A stretch of 64,000 nt of DNA from Bremia lactucae (Eukaryota; Oomycota; Peronosporomycetes; Peronosporales; Peronosporaceae): positions 784,610 to 848,609 of the forward strand of contig NC_090617.1 in assembly GCF_004359215.1 (NCBI RefSeq). The letters are read 5' to 3'. The notes under the pieces were generated by a model, which made no database searches, was not told where the DNA came from, and saw nothing but the letters and a program-made list of their open reading frames with translations. Of the stretch, positions 21,540 to 33,430 are shown one piece after another. Position numbers and translations under genes: made by a program. The stretch's first letter is position 1. Every line of letters starts with the position of its first letter.

Positions 21540-22310
21540 TCCTTCTATTTCCACAAGAAAAGAGCTGCTTTGACATTCCCGCATGACAAAAGAATCATAC
21601 CACACACACATTAATATAGAGGAACCAATTGATCTGGATTTATATAGCGTTCTGCACAAAATTCAGTGCATTGGCCATGAAAAGGAGATCGTTCGGCAAC
21701 GTTCTTCGCAAACTTGCTGTGGCAGCGAAATTAGCGACAACTAGAATTCGTGGCTTTGTTCAGCATCCTACATTGCGCCAGAGTTGCGTTGATAGTTCCT
21801 TGCAGAAACACATTACCTTCCTCAATCAAGCAGCTCGTAGGTTCACATCAAAGACTCGTTTCCGGCCGTAATAGTATATTTCCACTAAAGTCACGTTCGC
21901 CAATGCCAAGACATCATAGCACACGATTTTGTTCAGACATTGCCATTGCACTCGATATTTTCAGCGGATAGTGTCAGACGAGCTTGTGCCATCTATTGCC
22001 GTATACTTGATCGTACTGCACATTGTTAACAAGCACAGCACACGAAGAAGATGATTGTCAATGAGTGAGCAGCTGCAACATATGAACGTCCGCTCATCAA
22101 CGTATCATCGTTGAGCAAACCTTTACAAGAATCGCAGTGCTTCCTTGAACAAAGTCGACGGTTCCAGAGCAAATTGAGCGAAATCGCTTGATAAAGACAC
22201 AGGTGATGCGTCTGACAATGAAAGTTGTGCAAAACTGATAGAAGGCAATTCAAGTCTTTCCGCATCGAACCCAAAGACGTTTTCATGAAAGAAGTGGAAA
22301 CAAAACCACT
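21540..22310. repeat. Effector-spacer module, second copy
   Basis: Diverged copy of the module at 17364 and 23690 (opening CTTCTATTTCCACAAGAAA, later CACGTTCGCCAATGCCAAGACAT). A short open frame here (21629-21871) is not conserved in the other copies, so coding is unlikely. Confidence 0.6.
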
Positions 22311-23689
22311 ACTAGATGTTTTTTATCGTGTTTACATCACCGACACGTCGACTTCCTAGTGTCTGGATCCATCCTACAGTGATCTTAAATCGACACTTTT
22401 CGCTACGTCTTCTGCGAGAACGCGAACGCCGTACTTATACATCGATCCTGCTGCTTGCAAGAATAAATCATTGTAATCTTCATCCACCACCACTGAATTC
22501 TCCTGATCGCTTGCCATACCGTCATCACACGTTTTTCGACTCGAAAGGACACTGTAATTTAATAAATAAATAGTTTACAAGAAGATGCTTCTCAATAAGT
22601 GAGCAGCTGCAAACGAATGAACGTCAACCCCTCGACGTATCTTGGTCGTGCGAGCTTTCACAAGAATCGCAGTACATTCACCCTTCACATTCGTGCGTGT
22701 CTTCATTTGGCAAATCAGCATCAACTGAATGCCGTGGCACCGGAATGAATGCATCGAAGTACAAATTCAAAGTGAGCTTCTTTGCCACGTTCGCCGATGC
22801 CGAGACATAATGGCACATGATACTATTGTCCAAACATTGTCATTACACTCGGTGTTTCCAGCGGAAATTGCATTAAAGAACCTTAGGCTATCTGAAGTCG
22901 TATATTTAAACTCGTTGCAGTTTTGATAGCAAGCACAGCTTTGCACCGTCATCTCTCAAGCATGCTGATCCTTAATGATCCAAATGTAACATCTGGATTG
23001 ATGAAAGCCACCTAGTATTGCTTAAACTGCTTAATCGTTCAAATAACGGCTAAAAGCACAACAGGCACCACAGCCGATACATCATATTGGAAAGATATCG
23101 TGCTTATAGCCTGCACTTACAAACCGTAACATATGACGACCCGATGCCACAACGATCTTGCGAAACGCAACACTTCTCTTTTGCCACGTACATGACCCGA
23201 CATATTGACGCTCAGGATATCAGTACAAGAGGCTTCCATCATCTTCATGCACCAGTACTTTATTCTTCCTGATCGCTCACCGCACCGTCACCACATGTTA
23301 CTCGACTCAGAAGCCATCTCTTTCACCACACTGATCGCTTTCGCAAATGCATGAAAACAATATAGATATTAAAGCGATATCGATGTCACGCACGCTCCCA
23401 CTAGCATAAATGAAACATCCACCGAGCTAACGAGCCATCACAACCAGTTCCTTATCGATTCGCCAGGCATCAGGCAGCACTTAATCAATTCGAATTCAAA
23501 CTCTTTCGAACCACTTAATTCGACGTCGTCAGCAATCCTCACGCCGTTGAAGAAATCTTGTCTCACAATTCATCATCAAAAGTCATTCATTCGAACGCCG
23601 TGCTTTTATCCACGCAATTTATTTGCCTATCAACTCTTTGTACTGTGATGCTAGGTCATATACCACCTCCACCATGTAAAAAAGAGAAA
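22311..23689. repeat. Partial spacer modules between effectors 1 and 2
   Basis: 22690-22960 matches 24330-24590 (GCCGTGGCA, then CCGATGCCGAGACATAATGGCA, then TTTTG-AACAAGC-like end). 22450-22560 resembles 21160-21250 (CTTCATcCACCAC and TTTTTCGACT blocks). No gene seen. Confidence 0.5.
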
Positions 23690-24910
23690 GCACGCACTAT
23701 TTATTGTTACGATGAACCAATTGTCAATCAGTTGGTACCGATTTTTTATTTTAAAAACGCGTTAGGATTCAAGCCTTGTCACCACCAATAAGCCAAAGCG
23801 ATACTCCTTCTATCTCCACAAGAAGAGAGCTGCCCGAATTCCTCATAACGAAAAGTCATATCACACCCACCATTATTACAAAGGAGCTAATTGATTCGAT
23901 ATGATAGCGTACTTGACATTACGAAGGCATTCGACATGAAAAGTAGCTCGTTTGCAACATCCTTTTTAAGCAGCAACTAGTGTGCTTAACTCCGTACAGC
24001 ATCCAACGTTGTGCAAGCTTTTGCGTCAAAACATCCTGCGTAAAAATAACAATGTCTTTCTCGAGACTTCCTCTGTACAAAGCTTATACGAAAAAAAAAT
24101 TAATGCAGGATCTCGCTTTCTTGTACATACCATATTGAAAGTGACTCGTTTTACCACATCTAAGACCCTCGGCTTGATGATATCTATTCTATATTGAAAA
24201 TGTTCATCTTGCGTCGAGTAGAGAAAATAAGTCTTAGCAAGAAGAGATAGTGCTGGTCCACACAATGCCCGCGTAAATTTAACCATAACTTTTAGATTTT
24301 CAAGCGATATTTCCCGCTTGTATTCTCCAGCACGTGTAAATCTAATATAACACCAACTAAATGCCGTGGCATCGTCATGAATAGATCGATGTACTGTTTA
24401 AAAGCAAATTCTTTGCCAGAAGTATACGTTCGCTGATACCGAAACACAATGGCATGTGACTTGCCCAGACATTGTCGTTGCACTCGGCACATACAGCTAA
24501 CATTGCAATAAAAAAGCGCTTGTGCTGCCTGGGTCGTATTCTTGATCGTGCTGCAGTTTTGTTAACAAGCCCAGCTTTCGCGCTATGATGTCTCCAGTAT
24601 GTTAACCCTTATTGCGATGCAAGTCACCAGTATATCCCTCAGCCTCACAGCATGAACGGCTCTAAGTACAGCAGACAGCATACGAAGAAACGTGTTCCTC
24701 AATGTCAGAACAGCTTCCATTGCACAACTATCCGGGGTATGCTACGACGAGTCCATTAGCAGACTAAAGCTTCATGGACAAAGCTCATGCTCAACATGAA
24801 AAAAAAAACAGCAAACATTCGATCGTCAAAACTTAATTCGTCTATTCGTCGCAATCTTCTCCGTATCAAAAGCTGCCCATTCGAATGTCAGCACAGATCC
24901 AACGTTTCGT
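23690..24910. repeat. Effector-spacer module upstream of effector 2
   Basis: The most complete copy. It begins with the stretch also found at 9640-9819, continues through the CACCATTATTAC block, and ends with the AGCTTCATGGACAAAGCTCATG and poly-A/CAGCAAACA block that recurs at 29620-29670 upstream of effector 3. Confidence 0.65.
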
Positions 24911-25294
24911 AACGTTAGCGATATGTAAGCGTTGTTTTCCCATATCGCGCGACCTCCGGCAAGTAAACTTTACAAGACATGCGGATTGTCATGGCCAGCC
25001 AAGAATGTGGCGTTTTTACTATCGATTAAATGGACGTGAGCCACCACTTATCTCTTCCGCGCTGCGGGTGGGTATAATGGGCAAAATACTGCGATCATGA
25101 CATTCTAACGCGCCCCGTGGTTTGGTTGTCAAGCTACTAATATGAATGGTGGACACCGTGGCTGTTTATTTGTAACGGATCAAATGGTGGCCCCTCTTTT
25201 CACTACGTCGATTGTGACTCTTGTTTTCAGTATGTATTCTAATTCTCTATTGATAACGCTATTCGACGCCTGCCACTTGGGCTTTTCGGAACCC

Positions 25295-26827
25295 ATGCGG
25301 CTGCTTCTTTGCCTTCTTGCGTTCATTTTTTTGGTTGCGATTTACTTTAAACACGTTTTAAAGGGAAAAAGCCAGCATCCTCGACCCAACGCGAGCACAG
25401 TGGAATCTCTTCGAGGCAACGTAGCCAACACTTCAGTGGCAACACAAGAAGAACGTGCTTTCTTGGAGCAATTTTTCCTAAAGAGACGTATCGATAATGT
25501 AACTAATGCAATCTTGAAACAGTACAAGAAGATTCTAAAATTGCAAACTATGGCTGATCGCGGGAAGAATCTCGACGAGTGGCTACATCGTAAAAGTGGC
25601 AAACTTTTTCATCCCATGGAGGCATTACAAAATTTAAGGGGTAAATTAAAGGTTTTCGAATGGGTGGAGTTACTAGTCCACTTTGCAGAAAGTAAGAATA
25701 AAAACGTCTTGTCGTGGACCGCTCACGCTAAAGAACAGTTAGGCAGTATTTGTAACGAACCCAATTTGCTGCCGACGATTTTTCAAGATCATCCGAAGCT
25801 GTCTCTATCCGTTTTGCAGATAGTCGACAGAATAAAGGGCAATGATGCCCTCTTTCAAAAGTGGTTTCTATCCGTCAGCACGAACACGCAATTTTCTCCT
25901 GAAGCTCTGTATGAATTGCTGAACTTAAGCGCTACGAAGACGTTATCAATCCTCAAGCTTTTTACCGAGCTTCAAACGCTTGAAGCGACACGAACGGGTG
26001 CAGAAGAGATGCTCACATTTATGTCCAGCAACAAAGCCATCAGCCAAAAATTGCTTTCCGAGTGGCAAAAAGAAAACAAACATGAAAATCTTGTAACCTT
26101 TTGGAGAATTTTGCCTCTTAGCCAGACTGCAGGATTCACTTCATCAATATTTACTTTGTGGTTAGAGGCCTATGGAAAGTTCTCAAGAAAAACAAACTTT
26201 CTAGCGCAAGACATGTGTTTTCATCAACTACTAGAAGAGGTACATTTCTATCCTGTCGATCATGGTCAAGCCGTAACCAATCCAGCAGCAAACCTCGCCC
26301 TTTTCCTCGAAATCGACGATAAGCAAGCTTTAGAGAAATATCAGACATATGCAAAGATCAATTTTTGGTTGTCCGGCTGTAACGACGATAGATACAGAAA
26401 AACATTGTTTAATTATCTGATCTACGGCTCAAGAACACACCCTGATACCTTTGCCTTCTGGATTGGGATTCATCAGTTTGGTAGCAGTGCATTGGCAACA
26501 CTGGAGCTTAGAAGCGTGAGTGTATGGCTCAAATATATTTTGTATTACAACGAAATACACAAGACGGACAGGTTAATATCTAAATTATCAAAAGGAGAGA
26601 TAGCAGCAACTTTAATCCATTATACGAAACGTCCGAAGGAAAAGGTGATTAAAATGCTACTTGAAGTCGCATCAAACAAAAACGAAAACCCGGATGTGTG
26701 TGAACTCGTCAACGCTGTGATCCTTTTCATAATTGATTCAAAAAACAATGCTCATGTAGGCACGTCAAGAGATGCTGCGCTATATCCGGCCAATGGCCTC
26801 GAGCCCATAAGTAGCACACGTATGTGA
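25295..26827 (+). CDS. Secreted EER effector candidate 2 (degenerate RXLR)
   Basis: A 510-residue protein. I chose the ATG at 25295 rather than an in-frame ATG at 25142: it gives the signal peptide shared with the paralogs (MRLLLCLLAFIFLVAIYF), and the homologous DNA upstream of effector 3 is non-coding. ESLR at 37-40 replaces RXLR, and EER follows at 52-54. The helical, Trp-rich body shares KWFLSVST, FWRILPL and LWLEAYG blocks with effector 3, to which it is closest. Near the C-terminus both have NNAHVGTSRDA. It lies in a duplicated block with its spacer and 3' flank. Confidence 0.8.
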   Translation: MRLLLCLLAFIFLVAIYFKHVLKGKSQHPRPNASTVESLRGNVANTSVATQEERAFLEQFFLKRRIDNVTNAILKQYKKILKLQTMADRGKNLDEWLHRKSGKLFHPMEALQNLRGKLKVFEWVELLVHFAESKNKNVLSWTAHAKEQLGSICNEPNLLPTIFQDHPKLSLSVLQIVDRIKGNDALFQKWFLSVSTNTQFSPEALYELLNLSATKTLSILKLFTELQTLEATRTGAEEMLTFMSSNKAISQKLLSEWQKENKHENLVTFWRILPLSQTAGFTSSIFTLWLEAYGKFSRKTNFLAQDMCFHQLLEEVHFYPVDHGQAVTNPAANLALFLEIDDKQALEKYQTYAKINFWLSGCNDDRYRKTLFNYLIYGSRTHPDTFAFWIGIHQFGSSALATLELRSVSVWLKYILYYNEIHKTDRLISKLSKGEIAATLIHYTKRPKEKVIKMLLEVASNKNENPDVCELVNAVILFIIDSKNNAHVGTSRDAALYPANGLEPISSTRM

Positions 26828-26873
26828 AGAACATCCTTTATCATTGTTTGTTCCACGGCTTTAAGCACCTCGC

Positions 26874-26879
26874 AATAAA
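26874..26879 (+). promoter_or_regulatory. Possible poly(A) signal of effector 2
   Basis: AATAAA 47 bases after the stop codon, matched in position and context (AATAAAGTGATACAATG versus AATAAAGTAATGAACC) by the motif after effector 3. Confidence 0.4.
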
Positions 26880-28819
26880 GTGATACAATGCATCGTTTCC
26901 TTTTTTTAAATTGTGTCCTTTGTCTGCTTACAAGCGTTCGTGCGTCGAGGCAGTCAATTGCAGGACTTCCAAAAACTTTAAGACTATTTAAAGTCTTGTA
27001 TCGGTGTCATCATTTGTATCAATAGCTCATAGAACATGATTACATGTTTGAAGCTCATCCACCATTCAACCAATAACCACTTTCGCCGACATAAGGTCGA
27101 CTACGGACGTGGCTTTCTAACAAGAAGTTTCCAATCAAAATGCGACTTTTTCTTAAGACGAGCGCGCGTTTTCGATAGCGAGAAGTACAACATTAACAAC
27201 TATTTAGCGAGAATCCGTCGAAAGGACGCCATGGGTGAATAAATGGTTTTAAAAACAGTTTAATGACATCGTTGAGCATTTGGCGTCTGGAGAAGGCTGT
27301 CTAGCAGCTCAGAGTAGTCGTCTGGAAAGGCTCACAGGCATAAAGATAAGCTGGCTCTTGACATGAGCGGACGACAGCGACCGTTTGACCGTATGGTGGC
27401 CGCCACCCATTTATGACTGTATGTTCCTGATTCACAAGCTGTAGCTAGATGGAAGGCTGTTTTCTCAAAAAGGTATATTCACTTTGGCCAAATAGTATGA
27501 GATCGTTCATAAGCACCGAGTACGAGTCTACTCGTGTCGATTCATTCACTGTAGATCGATTAAACATGACTTTACAAGCCTTCCGCCCTTTGAGTGGCCA
27601 GCGTGAACTGCTGAAGCCAATGCTAGCTTCCATCCAGCACATCTCTGACCTCTCCGTAAATCAATCTAAAAGCAACGATCCCGCCATAAGCGCTCGTTTG
27701 TAGCAGTCCTTCATATCCAACTCATCGACACTTGTCGGATTCAGTAAAAGTTTAAAGGCGTAGCACAATCGGCGCAGCTACATCCTCGCATTTGGCTGAA
27801 CATCACAATGTAAAGCTCTCTATATCGAGACCAAAGCCTTCTCCAGAGTTTGAATCTGCTGATTTTTTTGCCAGGTGCTCTCTACTTTGGTTCAGAGCAT
27901 ATGTAAAGGCAGTCATACAATTTCGCATACGGCTGGTAGAACAGCGAAAGCCTGCAAGACGAGGCAAATGTCTGCATTACGCGCCATGCAGACTCCTTCG
28001 AAACACGTTGGCGCTCCACGAGGCATTGGATTCGCCAGAAAAGGCAGCGAGAAGCAATTGGTATTCGCTTTTCAGCTCCGTGTGATCGGCTGAGTTAACG
28101 AGCAATTAGAGGCGGTTGCATGACCGTAAATTTGCACACTAGCTACAAGTAATTAAATCATTGTGTGACTTCTGAGCCATTCTGAAGACGCGGAACGTCG
28201 GGCAACGTATAGAGGAAGATATGCAGGGGGTTTGCGTCCGTTATATATTGATTTGATTAGCCAGCAGCTCTAAAGAATCGAGCGTAAATTAATTGCCCGC
28301 ATGAGGTACTGACGACAGAATGTACATACTTCAATTCAAATGGGCCATAGCCACAATACACAAGCACAGCATTGCATGAATTTACTCGCATACCGTGTGC
28401 AAACACTTTTCTTGTACGCGCTTGAGCCGTGACGAGCAGACCTATAGAAGCCCCGCCATGTGACATATGTACCACTATTGCTGCCTTGGTACTTGTGATT
28501 AGCGCTAACTTTTTGCCCCGAGTTCAGCGTGAACGCTTCGTGACACACTAGAGTCTACTTGGTGGTACAGGCCTTACTCATATGCGGCAGCGAGGATTAA
28601 AAAGGTGAGTCCGTTTTTCCTCGTTTAAGATGCACCTGGATTGAGTCCACTATAAAGGAACTGCACTGTAACACGTATAGGAATGCACACTACGGTACAT
28701 TTTTTTAAACAGCTGGGATGGCAGAAGTTGCAAAGGGTCCTGATTTTATAAAAAGTGAGTGGCGAACCGACTCACTTTCGAATTCAAAGCTTTCAAACTG
28801 CTTGTACCGACTCTTCGTC
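26880..28819. repeat. Spacer downstream of effector 2, duplicated after effector 3
   Basis: 26930-27720 matches 31720-33070 in the same order (ACAAGCGTTCG; GCGACTTTTNTTNAGAC; CTGTCTAGCAGCTC; CCGAGTACGAGTCTACT; CACATCTCTGACCTC), with extra sequence in the right copy. 27700-28480 matches 20120-20900 after effector 1. Short frames in it are not conserved between copies. Confidence 0.65.
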
Positions 28820-30008
28820 AGGAACCCAAGTACGTTGGAGCTATCTTGTCTCACGTTACCACAAAGCGCCTTCTTCAGCCAGCCATATATATACCAACAC
28901 ATTGCTTCTTTGTACATACCTCGATCAAGTGACTTGTTAATTTACATCAAAGATCCGCTTTGGGCCTAACGGTAGAACCCTTTCAACTAAACCGACATCT
29001 CCAGTCAAGAAGAGCAAACAATGCAAAAGTCCTGGCAAGAGAAGATTGTGTTGGTCCAGAGCTGCTATATTAGGGCCAGAGCGGAAATGAATGATATCAT
29101 ACGATTGCAAGGCAGCCTCAAGCCGTCGAACGATAAATAGCCGCTGTCAAGTTGCTCAATATGCCTGAACGCAGCAAGCACAGCAACAACTATACCTTCC
29201 CTTTCGTACGTTCGTCTTCTTTTGGCTCACCAGTATCGAGCGAATGCCGTGGTTTCATCGTTTCAAAGTGAGCTCCTCTACGTTCGCTGACCCTTATCGA
29301 CACAAATGCCATGTCTGGATCGATGCAAGTCACCAAGTACATGCATGTATATCCCTCAGCATGACGGCTAGAAGCACAGCAGACAGCTTACGAAAAAAGA
29401 TGCTCGTCAACGCCAGAACAGCTTCAAATGAATGCACTTCCATTCAACGACATATCTTCGTCGAGCGGCATATTTCACAAAATCGCAGTGCTCCCTTGAA
29501 CAAGAACCACGGCTCAATAGCAATTGCGCCAAATCGCTTAAGAAAGACCCTGCTGGTGCGTCTGACAATTAATTGCACAACTAATCGGGGTCTCTTTCTA
29601 CGAGTCCATCAGCAGACTAAAGCTTCATGGACAAAGCTCATGGTCCACATGAAAAAAAAACAGCAAACACTCCATCGTCAGGACTCCATTAGTCTATTCG
29701 TCGCAATCTTCTTCACACAAAAGCTTGTTGTTTGAATGCTACGGAACAGCACAGATCCACACGTGGCCTTATGATAGCGAGGACGGGCAAAATATATCGC
29801 GCCCTTGGCTTGATTTTCAAGCAATTAAAGGGCGTTTTCAGGAATCGAAATAACTGGTGGGGCCCCGTGGCATTGTACAGTAACGGATCAAATTGTGGCC
29901 CCTGCTTTTTAATGGTCGGAGATAAATCTTGGTTTTAGTATGCAATCTGATACGCGCATATCAAAACGAATTTCGACGTTGCCAGTTGCTTAAGTTTACT
30001 CAAGGCCG
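28820..30008. repeat. Effector-spacer module upstream of effector 3
   Basis: 28820-29320 aligns with 17600-18030 upstream of effector 1. 29320-30008 aligns with 24600-25294 upstream of effector 2, including TAACGGATCAAATTGTGGCCCCT close to the start codon. A 163-codon open frame here is absent from the aligned copies. Confidence 0.65.
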
Positions 30009-31604
30009 ATGCGACTACTCTTCTTTCTTCAATTCGTCATTTTTGCGACTGCAATTTATTGTGAGCACGTGTTTAAAGGAAGCCAACAGATCCTGCGACC
30101 AGGTGGACACGCGAGCTCAGTGAAAGCTCTTCGAGTCAACGTCGTCAAGGGTTTAGAGGCGAAACAAGAAGAACGTGGGTTCCTTCCGTGTTGCTCTGTA
30201 GACCCTATTGAAAAAGAAGCTCGACAATTTTTACGTCAATTCGATGAGATTGTACGAAAAAGGCAAGATTCAATCGTGCGCTCAAAAGAAATTCAACCAC
30301 TACTTAGCATATTGGAGGATACTTATACTATTGAAGAGACAATCAATGCATTGGAGGTGAAAATGACTCAAACCAAGGATGCCTTGAAAAAAGATCCGAA
30401 TCAATCTCAATGGGTCCAGTTGCTGGTTCACCTCATTCAAGCCGATGAAACGAATGGCAAGCAGTGGCAATTTCACGCTAAAACCAAATTAAATGCTTTT
30501 TGTAAAGATCCCGCACACCTGTCCTCGATTCTTCACCTTGATCCGACCTTTTCTCTCACCGTGTTAGAGCTTGAAGACAAAGTAAAGGCTGACGATGCGC
30601 ACTTCCTGCAGTGGTTTCAAAATTTCTTTCAAAATGACGTCAATACAAAAGCCCACCATAACGAATTGTATTATTTGCTGTTCAAAAAATTAAAAAACGA
30701 CACCGAAATGTTAAAGCTCTTTCGATCGCTTCAAAGACATACCGAGACCGAAACGAATGCTAAAGAGATGATTTTGTTTATGTCTCACGACGAGGTCATT
30801 AGCAAAAAAGTGTTTGAGGAGTGGCTAAATGAAAATGGAGAAAACGCAAATCTTGTGGAGTTTTGGAAAGTGTTGCCTCTTGCTTTGAATCGACCCTTCT
30901 TATCACCAGCATTTTCATTGTGGTTAAATGCTTACGGAAGAAGCTTGAAGAGGAATCAAGGGCAAGAGATCACTTTTCATCATCTGCTAGAAACAATTTG
31001 TGCCAATTCCGACGAAATTTTTGACGAGAATGAGAATCCAGCAACTCTTCTCGCCGCATTTCTCAAAATACCATTTCACGAAAACTACGCCAAACACTCC
31101 GCATCACACATTGAGACGTCATCTAAAGACGTCAAGCTATGTACTCACGCAAATTTGGCGAGAATTTATCTTTGGGTGTCCGGTTGCAGCGATACAAGAT
31201 ACGAAAAACAATTTTATTCAACGCTATCGTTGTCTCTTCTTCCTCCCGAGTACATTTATTTCTTGCTCGATCTTGGAAAAGCGGCAGGAAAAATAAGTGA
31301 ACGTGTGGCGATTAGAAGGGAGAAGGTATGGCTCGAATACATTGTATATTACAGAAAGATCAATCGTAAAACCAATTCAATGGGCATGACTGAATACATG
31401 ATAAAAGATTATGTAGCTAAAAATCCCAAACGCTCGCTTGAGTCGATAAAAGCATTGCTTGCCAAATTAGCAAAGGGCAAAAACATAGACTCGGATGTGC
31501 TTAATGACGATATGAAGTTGCAAGAGGTTAAGCACGCTATGGACAACAATGCTCATGTCGGCACTTCGAGAGATGCGGAGCTTTACCATAAGAACAATTT
31601 CTGA
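30009..31604 (+). CDS. Secreted EER effector candidate 3 (degenerate RXLR)
   Basis: A 531-residue protein with a signal peptide at about residues 1-18 (MRLLFFLQFVIFATAIYC). QILR at 27-30 and KALR at 39-42 are both RXLR with the first Arg changed; EER follows at 54-56 (KQEERGF). The body is helical with QWFQNFFQ, FWKVLPL and LWLNAYG blocks shared with its paralogs. Residues VSGCSDTRYEKQF parallel LSGCNDDRYRKTL of effector 2. The C-terminal region has NNAHVGTSRDA. A single uninterrupted exon. Function is unknown; the architecture is that of a host-directed oomycete effector. Confidence 0.82.
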   Translation: MRLLFFLQFVIFATAIYCEHVFKGSQQILRPGGHASSVKALRVNVVKGLEAKQEERGFLPCCSVDPIEKEARQFLRQFDEIVRKRQDSIVRSKEIQPLLSILEDTYTIEETINALEVKMTQTKDALKKDPNQSQWVQLLVHLIQADETNGKQWQFHAKTKLNAFCKDPAHLSSILHLDPTFSLTVLELEDKVKADDAHFLQWFQNFFQNDVNTKAHHNELYYLLFKKLKNDTEMLKLFRSLQRHTETETNAKEMILFMSHDEVISKKVFEEWLNENGENANLVEFWKVLPLALNRPFLSPAFSLWLNAYGRSLKRNQGQEITFHHLLETICANSDEIFDENENPATLLAAFLKIPFHENYAKHSASHIETSSKDVKLCTHANLARIYLWVSGCSDTRYEKQFYSTLSLSLLPPEYIYFLLDLGKAAGKISERVAIRREKVWLEYIVYYRKINRKTNSMGMTEYMIKDYVAKNPKRSLESIKALLAKLAKGKNIDSDVLNDDMKLQEVKHAMDNNAHVGTSRDAELYHKNNF

Positions 31605-31669
31605 CAACATCAAAGCACTAGGGCATTCGATATCTTTGTCTTCGCGGCTTTTGTAGTACTTTTCAGCTA

Positions 31670-31675
31670 AATAAA
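31670..31675 (+). promoter_or_regulatory. Possible poly(A) signal of effector 3
   Basis: AATAAA 66 bases after the stop, in the same context as the motif after effector 2. Confidence 0.4.
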
Positions 31676-33240
31676 GTAATGAACCATTCATTTTCGTATC
31701 TTTCGTGTCGTTTCGATACCTACAAGCGTTCGCGAAAAGTCAGCAAGCTGCGGGATAAATGAAAAGCTTTAAATTTCATTTAAAGAGTCTTACGCAACTT
31801 TTTTGAAAAATATCGATGTCATAACTTACACAGCATGTTTATAGTGTCAACTTCATTCTATTTTAGACAAGAGGGCCAATTTTGTCGATCTGAAGACATG
31901 CTTCAGTAAGTTTTCTGTCGCAAGTAATTGCAAGGATTATCGTGTACTGCTAATATTTTATCGAGTGTTGCTATCACTTGGGCATGCAGGACCTGAACTA
32001 TAGCCGATATCGTCGATCTAATACTACAACAATGCATAGTCGCAAGGTATAACAATTTGTCACTCGTCGGAACCTCTTTGTGCTGTTGCTTGCCACAATT
32101 GAAATTGTGAAAGGGAACATGGCGTGTCTTTAGCTTCGTACGACACGGTGCACCATTAGAGCGCTTAATGATTCGTCCAGTGCAGGAAGCTCGACGGTAG
32201 GATACCGACAACGTACTGTCGGCTTCAGCATCCGTCAATGGACGGAAAGGTTGCGAACAGATGGACGTGACGAAGAAAACGCGTTGGTACTTACAATTGA
32301 TGCGACTTTTCTTTAGACTAGCAACGCCTAAAACAGCGAAAAATACAGCATCAACAGATGTTTAGCGAGATCTGTCGAAAGCACGCTAGAACGAAATGAA
32401 TGGTCCAAGGAGCAGTAAATGGCCTAGCTGAAGCCTTTAACGTCTAGTAAAGACTGTCTAGCAGCTCCAAGTAGTCGCCTGGAAGGTCCTACAAGATAAA
32501 GAAAGAAGCTGGCTCTCGACGCGAGTGGACAGCGACGATTCGACCGTATGTTGGCCGCCATCTATTCATCACCTTAGGTTCCTGATGAACAAAACATCTG
32601 CTGCAAGCGTGAAGCGATTTCGACTTGGAAATAGATCCACTCTGGCCAGATGCTACCGAGACGATAACGCTGTTGTGGAACATGGCTAGTCCAGTTGCAA
32701 AAAGACTTCGATGTCTGGTCAGTGCTTCGTAAGAGCTGTTACCATTGCGACCACGCCTTAGTGGGACCAATGAGTGATTCGTAAAAGGCTTAAGAAAAAG
32801 CTCGACGAATTGTCAATAAAGGACGAGAGCACGCAGGTGCATGAGATCATTTTATTAGCTCCGAGTACGAGTCTACTAGTGTTTATTGATTGACTGTATA
32901 AGGATCAAAAATGCCTCTACAAGCCTTCCACTTTTCATTTATTAGAGATCAGCGTGATCGTCTGAACGAGTTTTAGTGGCCAGCGTGAGCGGCTGAAGCC
33001 AGCACGTCGTTCTAGCACATCTCTGACCTCCGCATACCAGTCTTAAAAGCAACGATACTATGCCAGAGTTCCTCAATATTGCATTGTTGCACTGGGCAGC
33101 ATATCACGTAGTTCTTGCACCGTCCATTTTGACTTTGGCTGACGTACTTCGTCGGAAATGGCAAATATTTACAGACACAACGCGACTTGCACGCAGCTTG
33201 TCATGCAATCACCGCGACAAATGTGGCTCGTATTGACATC
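31676..33240. repeat. Spacer downstream of effector 3
   Basis: Copy of the effector 2 downstream block, more diverged and with insertions. No recognisable gene; two minus-strand open frames (32238-31903 and 32770-32489) have no counterpart in the 26.9-27.7 kb copy. Confidence 0.55.
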
Positions 33241-33309
33241 GTATTAGAACATGTGCTCGAGCGCAAAGCGGCAAGCCGTGTTGCTCGTCATTTGACGAAG
33301 TAGGGCTAA

Positions 33310-33430
33310 AGAGGAATACTTTATATTATTTCTTAGAGGAAATAAATAAGGAAGCACAAAATTATTATCTTTAGTAGTTTTGACTTTATTAATTCTAATA
33401 TTACCAAATTTGGTAATATCCAACTTGTGG
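33310..33430 (+). repeat. Gypsy-B LTR fragment
   Basis: Matches 3490-3610 (GAGGAAATAAATAAGGAAG and the TTTGGTAATAT block). Together with 35490-35690 it brackets the pogo-like element, which suggests insertion into an LTR. Confidence 0.6.

Noticed and set aside
21629..21871. 80-codon Arg-rich frame between effectors 1 and 2
   Set aside because: Not preserved in other copies of the spacer module.
25142..25294. Upstream in-frame ATG giving effector 2 a 51-residue extension
   Set aside because: The extension precedes the signal peptide, and the homologous DNA at effector 3 is non-coding.
29244..29735. 163-codon open frame upstream of effector 3
   Set aside because: The aligned copies of this spacer upstream of effectors 1 and 2 do not keep the frame; no domain or signal peptide.
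18336..31604. Canonical RXLR-EER effectors
   Set aside because: EER is present, but no protein has RXLR at the expected place; called degenerate instead.
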